Positions 6,138 to 11,012 of a stretch of DNA of 11,012 bases are shown here, one piece after another. This DNA is from Prevotella sp. CAG:924 (GTDB taxonomy: Bacteria > Bacteroidota > Bacteroidia > Bacteroidales > Bacteroidaceae), in NCBI GenBank assembly GCA_000431975.1, contig HF988579.1, forward strand, positions 1 to 11,012, read 5' to 3'. The notes beneath the pieces were generated by a model. That model had not been told where the DNA came from. It ran no database searches and saw nothing but the letters and a program-made list of their open reading frames with translations. The position numbers and the translations under genes were made by a program. How positions within the stretch are numbered: the stretch's first letter is position 1; every line of letters begins with the position of its first letter.

Positions 6138-6959
6138 TTATTCGTCGGCAGCCTTTGTCTTATGTGTGGAGGCTCCGCTGGTAGCGTCTGTCTTTGTCGA
6201 GGAAGCATTGTCTTTCCAGTTCTCTTTTGCCGGTCTTACGGTTGTGGGCTTCTCGATGAGAGTCTTGGCTTTCCCTGAAATCTTAGACGTGCTGTTTTTC
6301 TTAGCTTTTTGTTTTGATGCGCCGGTCTGCCCGTCTGCAGCTTCGTGTTGGTCGGATGTATTTGCCATCCGGCTGTCGTCTGCTTTCGCATAGGCTTGAT
6401 AGGCTTGGTTGACACAGCGGAGGAAGGCACGGCTGGTGATCGTTGAGGCTGTGATGGCATCGACTTCTCCTCCATCCTGGCGAACGCCGAGGGCACTGTT
6501 GCCGGGATTCATTCCGATGATGTCTCCCTTACCGTCTTTTTGAAACCATTTGTCGGCTTTCGCACCAAGTCCTGGGGTCTCCGAACTCTGCAGAATGGTG
6601 TATCCGAGGATGTCGCCTTGGGCATTAAAGCCCACAAGTACTTTCAGATCACCGCCGAATCCCATGGTAGAACTTTCTACGGCAGCACCGAGGAACTGTC
6701 CGGACTTATCGGCCGTCTTATGGATGACGAACGAGAATGGCTTGTCATCGATCATTTCCTGGACTGTGTCATTGGCAGTGACGGTGAGATCGGTGGTGCC
6801 CATGACTTGACAGATGCCGTCGGCAAGTGTCTGCTCGGCTTTCTTGGCGATCGGTGCAGCCGTGATCCGGTTGACCCATGCCAGTAAGCCACCGACAATG
6901 ATGGCCAGTCCTACGAGGACGATCACCATATTGGATAAGGATGATTTGATCTTTTTCAT
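6138..6959 (-). CDS. rnfG: RnfG, flavinylated subunit of the Rnf complex, with long C-terminal tail
   Basis: A 273-residue protein with one N-terminal membrane anchor (about residues 10-29) and an FMN-binding domain facing the outside. The SSETPGLGAK motif (125-134) and DAITASTIT (167-175) are the family signatures; by comparison with the S/T-G-A-T flavinylation motif, T173 should carry covalent FMN. It passes electrons between RnfD and the rest of the complex. The domain ends near residue 195. About 78 further residues are low complexity, rich in Lys, Thr, Ser and Ala (TSDQHEAADG to STHKTKAADE), with no recognisable fold, making the protein longer than common RnfG (about 200-220). The tail is in frame and uninterrupted. 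The gene lies 74 bases after rnfD. Confidence 0.94.
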   Translation of the reverse strand: MKKIKSSLSNMVIVLVGLAIIVGGLLAWVNRITAAPIAKKAEQTLADGICQVMGTTDLTVTANDTVQEMIDDKPFSFVIHKTADKSGQFLGAAVESSTMGFGGDLKVLVGFNAQGDILGYTILQSSETPGLGAKADKWFQKDGKGDIIGMNPGNSALGVRQDGGEVDAITASTITSRAFLRCVNQAYQAYAKADDSRMANTSDQHEAADGQTGASKQKAKKNSTSKISGKAKTLIEKPTTVRPAKENWKDNASSTKTDATSGASTHKTKAADE

Positions 6960-6981
6960 ATCTTCAGTGCATTGATTGGAA

Positions 6982-7008
6982 GAGTGCCGGAGTCGTTTCC
7001 CGGCATTC
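6982..7008. repeat. Hairpin between rnfD and rnfG
   Basis: TGCCGG (6985-6990) pairs with CCGGCA (7000-7005) around a 9-base loop, with two further pairs (6982-6983 with 7007-7008) beyond one mismatch. It lies in the 74-base gap between the rnfD stop and the rnfG start and is not followed by a U run in the direction of transcription, so it is not a terminator. It may stabilise or process the transcript. Confidence 0.4.
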
Positions 7009-7033
7009 GGGGGATATTGCTTCGTCTCTTCTG

Positions 7034-8026
7034 CTATGCCTTGTGTCCGTAACGTTTGGGCTTCACATAATAGTTGATCAGCGGAGTGAGGGCATTCATG
7101 ATCAGAATGGCGAATGACATGCCTTCGGGATAGCTGCCCCAGTTGCGGATGACGATGGTGAGCAGTCCGATGCCTATGCCGTAGACGATCTGTCCGCGGT
7201 GAGTCATCGGTGATGTGACATAATCGGTGGCCATGAAGATGGCGCCGAGCATCAGTCCGCCAGACAGAACCACCTGTATGGGGTCGGCATAGACGGGAGA
7301 GGCGAGATGAAGTAGGCCGCTAAGGATGAATACCGTCAGGATGATGCTTACGGGGATGTGCCAGGTGATGATCTTTTTCCATAGCAGATATGCCAGTCCC
7401 AGGAGCAGGGCGAGCGCACACACTTCACCGAGCGAGCCTGAGCCCCATGTGCCGCTGAGGTTGCCGATGAGCATGTGGAAGCTGTCAGGGATGTCCTCGA
7501 GCTGTGAGGGGTTACCACTCTTGATGGCCCATTTCATATAAGCCAGTGGCGTGGCACCTGTCGTGGCATCAGTATAGGCTGTGAGTTGGCCGGCTACCGG
7601 CCATGTCGTCATGGCTGCCGGACAGCTTACCAACAGGAAGCAGCGGCCTACGAGGGCAGGATTGAAAATGTTGCAGCCGAGCCCGCCAAACGACATCTTT
7701 CCTACGCCGATGGCTACCAGCGCTCCAATGATGACCATCCATGCAGGCAGGTTGCTGGGTAGGTTCATGCCCAGGAGCAGGCCGGTGATGACAGCCGAGC
7801 CGTCGAGCAAGGTGGGTGCACGGTGGAGGAGATATCGGGTGATGGCCCATTCGAAAAACATACACGAGGCTACGCTCGTGAGGCAGACCACTACGGCGCC
7901 GAGTCCGAAGAACAGGAAACTCACGAGGAGAGCCGGAACGAGGGCGAGGACGACACCCCACATGTTACGTTCGATCGTGTCGTGGCCGTGGTCATGGGGT
8001 GAAAGAGAGAAGATGAGTTGATCCAT
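7034..8026 (-). CDS. rnfD: RnfD, flavinylated membrane subunit of the Rnf complex
   Basis: A 330-residue polytopic membrane protein of the RnfD/NqrB family. The covalent-FMN motif is TTGAT at 155-159 (DATTGATPL), with T159 the expected flavinylated residue. Other family landmarks are GCNIFNPALVGR (117-128), GAIFMATDYVTSP (261-273) and RNWGSYPEGMSFAILIMN (294-311), with about nine hydrophobic helices. It relays electrons within the membrane and is part of the ion-translocating core. The start at 8026 lies one base after the rnfC stop (TAG-A-ATG), so translation is probably coupled. The histidine-rich N-terminus (SPHDHGHD) resembles Bacteroidota homologues. Length and motifs are complete. Confidence 0.96.
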   Translation of the reverse strand: MDQLIFSLSPHDHGHDTIERNMWGVVLALVPALLVSFLFFGLGAVVVCLTSVASCMFFEWAITRYLLHRAPTLLDGSAVITGLLLGMNLPSNLPAWMVIIGALVAIGVGKMSFGGLGCNIFNPALVGRCFLLVSCPAAMTTWPVAGQLTAYTDATTGATPLAYMKWAIKSGNPSQLEDIPDSFHMLIGNLSGTWGSGSLGEVCALALLLGLAYLLWKKIITWHIPVSIILTVFILSGLLHLASPVYADPIQVVLSGGLMLGAIFMATDYVTSPMTHRGQIVYGIGIGLLTIVIRNWGSYPEGMSFAILIMNALTPLINYYVKPKRYGHKA

Positions 8027-8027
8027 T

Positions 8028-9428
8028 CTATTTCTTGTTTCTGTTTTTTATGATACCCATTACGGCAGCTTTTCCTACGACGATGTTGTCGAGGATAGGT
8101 CGGTGGGCAGGGCAGGAGTACTGACAAGATCCGCAGGAGATGCAGGACGTCACCTGTTCGCGTTCCAGGCGTTCCCAATCCTTTACGGCTGTGAGCTGGG
8201 CGAGGAGCCACGGCTCCAGTCCCATGGGACAGGCGAATGCACATTTGGCACAGCGGATGCAGGGTTGCACAGCCTTGCGGCGCGCTTTCTGGCCGGTGAG
8301 AACGGTGATGGCATTGGTGCCCTTGCAGACGGGCACGTCAAGGGTCTCTACCGAGCGTCCCATCATCGGACCTCCGGCAAGCACTTTGTTTTCTCCTTCC
8401 GGCAGGCCGCCGCAGAGATCGATGAGATCGCGGAAGGGCGTTCCTATGCGGACAAGGAAATTGCCGGGCTTCTTGATGCTCAGGCCCGTCACCGTGGTAT
8501 AGCGCTCGAAGAGAGGCTTGTGTTTCATCACCGCTTCATAGACGGCAAAGGCTGTGCCCACATTCTGTACGATGGCACCGACATTGACGGGGATGGCGGG
8601 AGGTGGTGGTACCTGGCGGCCGAGGACAGCCTCGACGAGCTGTTTTTCTCCGCCCTGCGGATATTTCTGCTTTAAGGGTACGACGGTGATCGAGGGCGGA
8701 CAGCTGACGGCCTTGTTATCACCTTGATGGGCAGACAGAACATCCGGGATAGCCTGGCATTTCTCCTGAAAGAGCCGGATGGCGGTAGGCTTGTTCTCCT
8801 CGATGCCGATATAGGCTTTGTTTACGTTGACGGCCCGCATGAGCAGGGCTATGCCTTCTATGATCTCTTCCGTGTGCTCAATCATCAACCGATAATCGCT
8901 TGTGATATAGGGCTCACATTCCACGGCATTGATGATCACACATTCCGCCTTGGCTGTGGGAGGAGGGGTGAGTTTCACGTGAGTAGGGAAGCCGGCTCCT
9001 CCCATTCCTGTGATGCCGGCCCATTGCACACGCTTGATGATCTCTTCCGGTGTGAGCTCGGGGTGGTCGGAAAGAAATTCGAGACGATTGGAGCGGTCGA
9101 TGTATTCTTCCCATTCGTCCCCTTCTACATCGACATAGATAGCGGGCACGCGATAGCCTGTGGCATCGGTAAATGTGTCAACCTTCTGTACGGTGCCGCT
9201 GACCGATGAATAGACGGGAGCGGAGACATAGCTGCCGGCTTCGGCCAACAGCGTGCCTACTTTCACCTTGTCGCCGCGTTTCACTACGGCTTTGGCAGGT
9301 GCACCGATATGCTGCTGCAGGAGAAAGACGGCGGTCCGAGGTAGGGGCGCTTCGACGGTGGCTGCCTCATTGGTCAGCTTGTGCTCATCAGGGTGGATGC
9401 CACCGATGTGGAATGTATGTAGTTTCAT
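8028..9428 (-). CDS. rnfC: RnfC, NADH-binding iron-sulfur subunit of the Rnf complex
   Basis: A 466-residue peripheral cytoplasmic subunit. Order of parts: an N-terminal RnfC domain; a biotinyl/lipoyl-like sandwich at about 45-100; the Complex I 51-kDa-like FMN/NADH fold at about 130-270 with GMGGAGFPTHVKL (141-153) and KYPQGGEKQL (255-264); an SLBB-like region at about 320-365; then two [4Fe-4S] motifs, C390, C393, C396, C400 and C429, C432, C435, C439. It exchanges electrons with NAD(H). The C-terminus is short, without the long alanine- and lysine-rich repeat tail of enterobacterial RsxC. Its ATG overlaps the rnfB stop (ATGA at 9425-9428). Assignment is firm. Confidence 0.97.
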   Translation of the reverse strand: MKLHTFHIGGIHPDEHKLTNEAATVEAPLPRTAVFLLQQHIGAPAKAVVKRGDKVKVGTLLAEAGSYVSAPVYSSVSGTVQKVDTFTDATGYRVPAIYVDVEGDEWEEYIDRSNRLEFLSDHPELTPEEIIKRVQWAGITGMGGAGFPTHVKLTPPPTAKAECVIINAVECEPYITSDYRLMIEHTEEIIEGIALLMRAVNVNKAYIGIEENKPTAIRLFQEKCQAIPDVLSAHQGDNKAVSCPPSITVVPLKQKYPQGGEKQLVEAVLGRQVPPPPAIPVNVGAIVQNVGTAFAVYEAVMKHKPLFERYTTVTGLSIKKPGNFLVRIGTPFRDLIDLCGGLPEGENKVLAGGPMMGRSVETLDVPVCKGTNAITVLTGQKARRKAVQPCIRCAKCAFACPMGLEPWLLAQLTAVKDWERLEREQVTSCISCGSCQYSCPAHRPILDNIVVGKAAVMGIIKNRNKK

Positions 9429-10291
9429 GCTTGTATCTCCTTTTGCTGGTTATCTTTCTGACTCTTGGCAGGGAAGTTTATCTTGTGAATGGCACCTGTC
9501 GGACATTCCTCGACACACTTCGTACAGAGCCGACATTTGACGGGATCGATATAGCTGAGGTTGTTCTCGATTGTGATGGCGTCGAAGGCACAAGCTTTCT
9601 GACATTTGCCGCAACCGATGCAGGCAGCCTTGCACGCAACCCGTGCGACGGGGCCTTTATCCTTGTTGCGGCAGGCCACATAGACCCGTCGTCCCTTCGG
9701 ACCGCGTTTCCTGAGCTCGATGATCTGCCGTGGACAAGCCTTCGCACATTTGCCGCAGGCAGTACATTTCTCTTCATCGACTACGGGCAGTCCCGTTGTC
9801 TTATCGATGGAAAGGGCTCCAAACTCGCAGACTTTCACACAGTCGCCACATCCCAGACAGCCGTATTGGCAGGCCGACTCGCCGGAGCCGGCCTTTGACA
9901 TGGCGGCACAAGTGCGGAGGCCATCGTAATGGGCGATCGTCGGGCGCAGGGCGCAAGTGCCGTTGCATCGGATTACCGCTACTTGCGGCTCGGCTTTCGA
10001 GGCTGTGATGCCCAGACAGGTAGCTACCTGATCCATGACGGCCTGACCACCGACAGGACAGAATAAGCCATCAGCCGATCCTGCATCGGCACCTTTCACT
10101 AAGGCTTCCGCCATGGCGGCGCAACCGGCAAAGCCACAGCCGCCACAGTTGGCACCGGGCAATATCTCCTCAACTTCACCGATACGCGGGTCTTCTTCTA
10201 CGGCGAATTTTTTCGATACGCCATAGAGCACCAAGGCGGAGATCAAGGCGATAGCGCCCATCACAAGGATGGCTATCAAAATAGAATTCAT
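9425..10291 (-). CDS. rnfB: RnfB, ferredoxin-type multi-cluster subunit of the Rnf complex
   Basis: A 288-residue protein with an N-terminal membrane helix (about 5-25) and a cytoplasmic iron-sulfur part. The four-cysteine 'Fe-S' domain has C49, C52, C57 and C78 (GANCGGCGFAGC). Four ferredoxin-type motifs follow: C145/148/151/155, C176/179/182/186, C224/227/230/234 and C253/256/259/263, giving at least five clusters; additional cysteines (C109, C113, C128, C141, C207, C220) may matter. It is the likely entry point for electrons from reduced ferredoxin. This is the long form known in anaerobes; the proteobacterial form of about 190 residues has fewer clusters. The start at 10291 places the membrane helix at the N-terminus as expected. 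It follows rseC after 98 bases. Confidence 0.96.
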   Translation of the reverse strand: MNSILIAILVMGAIALISALVLYGVSKKFAVEEDPRIGEVEEILPGANCGGCGFAGCAAMAEALVKGADAGSADGLFCPVGGQAVMDQVATCLGITASKAEPQVAVIRCNGTCALRPTIAHYDGLRTCAAMSKAGSGESACQYGCLGCGDCVKVCEFGALSIDKTTGLPVVDEEKCTACGKCAKACPRQIIELRKRGPKGRRVYVACRNKDKGPVARVACKAACIGCGKCQKACAFDAITIENNLSYIDPVKCRLCTKCVEECPTGAIHKINFPAKSQKDNQQKEIQA

Positions 10292-10389
10292 AATATCTTT
10301 ATATGGTTTGTTTCTTAATATATCGGGCTATGTTCATAAGGGCATCCCCACTCCATGATTGATGTTAGAGCGGGTGTGTACTCGTCGCC

Positions 10390-10800
10390 TTATTCTACAG
10401 TGAAGGTAAATCGTTGGCCAATGCGTCGTCGCAATAGATAGATACCTATATAATAAGGTATAAGAATGGCGATGGAGGCAAGGGCGGCGGTTGTTTCATT
10501 ATGTGTGAGCAGGATGATGATCACCAAAGTGAGGATCATCAGCAGGAGTGGAAGGCCGAAACCTACGGCCACGGCTTGGTAGCCAGTGGTGAGACTGGTA
10601 GAGACAGTGACGGTGTCGCCCACGGCATAGTGCTTGTCAGCGGCAGCCAGTGCTTCGATGCGTTTTTCCTTAGCCTCTGAAGCATTGCAGTGCCCGGCCA
10701 GGCGACAACTGCTGCAGGCAGACGTCTGGGTGATAAGCACGGTCAGACGGCGGCCTGTCTGTTGCTCAACGATACCTGTATGTCTTATTTTATCCCCCAT
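10390..10800 (-). CDS. rseC: RseC family protein (SoxR-reducing system / sigma-E regulator family)
   Basis: A 136-residue membrane protein. The N-terminal part carries a conserved cysteine set, C29, C32 and C38 (ACSSCRLAGHC), followed by a beta-rich segment. Two membrane helices lie at about 76-99 and 104-123, with a basic C-terminus. In E. coli RseC belongs to the SoxR-reducing system together with rsx (rnf) genes, and in Bacteroidota it habitually leads the rnf operon; its biochemical role there is unproven, with assembly or redox support of Rnf being one possibility. The start at 10800 (MGDKIRHTG) is preferred over the ATG at 10827, because the latter lies inside the -7 promoter box and could not be on the transcript. 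It is the first gene of the rseC-rnfBCDGEA unit. Confidence 0.9.
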   Translation of the reverse strand: MGDKIRHTGIVEQQTGRRLTVLITQTSACSSCRLAGHCNASEAKEKRIEALAAADKHYAVGDTVTVSTSLTTGYQAVAVGFGLPLLLMILTLVIIILLTHNETTAALASIAILIPYYIGIYLLRRRIGQRFTFTVE

Positions 10801-10824
10801 ATTGTAATGTCGGGTTTGCAACGG

Positions 10825-10856
10825 CAAAGTTAATATTTAATTGTTGATTTACCAAA
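10825..10856 (-). promoter_or_regulatory. rseC-rnf operon promoter
   Basis: On the minus strand TTTG (10856-10853), exactly 20 bases, then TAACTTTG (10832-10825): a perfect Bacteroidota housekeeping promoter (TTTG, 19-21 bases, TAnnTTTG). The start of transcription should fall a few bases past 10825, leaving an untranslated leader of about 20 bases before the ATG at 10800. This placement decides the rseC start codon. It probably drives all seven genes to rnfA, since the gaps contain no clear terminator. Confidence 0.85.
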
Positions 10857-10872
10857 TAAAACATGTTTTATT
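10855..10872. promoter_or_regulatory. Perfect 18-bp palindrome at the rnf promoter, candidate operator
   Basis: AATAAAACA (10855-10863) is followed directly by its exact reverse complement TGTTTTATT (10864-10872). The palindrome overlaps two bases of the -33 element of the rseC promoter and extends upstream, a place used by both activators and repressors. No regulator gene is in view. An identity such as a Crp/Fnr-like or redox regulator would be a guess. Confidence 0.55.
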
Positions 10873-11012
10873 CTTCAATTTCGATGATTTTGGATGAAGA
10901 TGCGTTAACTCTGTAAGTTGTCATAAAGCATTGATGGCTGTGGAAAAGGTGAAAGTCTGCGAGACTTCATGTGGAAATAAATTATTGCTGTCCGGTAAAA
11001 AAGGAAATGGCA

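Noticed and set aside
8103..8675. 190-codon plus-strand open frame opposite rnfC
   Set aside because: Shadow of rnfC; no recognisable protein and no promoter.
9206..9898. 230-codon plus-strand open frame opposite rnfB and rnfC
   Set aside because: Spans two real genes antisense with no family resemblance.
10315..10356. 13-residue minus-strand frame (MEWGCPYEHSPIY) between rseC and rnfB, possible leader peptide
   Set aside because: No ribosome site, no repeated control codons and no attenuator hairpin after it.

Overview
The window reads as a chromosomal segment of a strictly anaerobic Bacteroidota species, most likely a Prevotella-like member of the Bacteroidales. The evidence is the rseC-rnfBCDGEA gene order, the LutABC type, Bacteroidota promoters (TTTG, about 20 bases, then TAnnTTTG), weak Shine-Dalgarno sites and the protein sequences. 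Genus is an inference; no rRNA is present.

Layout. Positions 1-1647 (plus strand) hold the 3' part of a bacteriocin/peptide-type ABC exporter and a very short, HlyD-like, membrane-anchored protein. They end in a strong 13-bp terminator hairpin that overlaps the last codons. Positions 1648-1974 hold no gene but contain several inverted repeats where the two convergent units meet. Everything from 1975 to 10800 is on the minus strand. Read in the direction of transcription it is rseC, rnfB, rnfC, rnfD, rnfG, rnfE, rnfA, then, after a 165-base gap with its own promoter, lutA, lutB, lutC. Upstream of rseC, positions 10801-11012 hold its promoter, an 18-bp palindrome and no supported gene.

How the genes work together. 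RnfABCDEG is the membrane ferredoxin:NAD+ oxidoreductase that couples electron flow to Na+ or H+ transport. All six subunits look intact, including the RnfB and RnfC iron-sulfur sites, both flavinylation motifs (RnfD, RnfG) and the paired membrane cysteines of RnfA and RnfE. RseC-family proteins habitually accompany rnf. LutABC oxidises L-lactate to pyruvate with iron-sulfur proteins, and pyruvate is the usual source of reduced ferredoxin in anaerobes. The right nine tenths is therefore a coherent electron-transfer locus that may link lactate oxidation to ion-motive force; that link is inference.

Most worth a second look: a perfect 9+9 dyad packed against the -7 box of the lutABC promoter, a perfect 18-bp palindrome on the -33 box of the rseC-rnf promoter, the multi-hairpin element at 1795-1880, the HlyD-like protein without room for a coiled-coil hairpin, and the long low-complexity tail of RnfG. 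No clearly new multi-gene system is visible.
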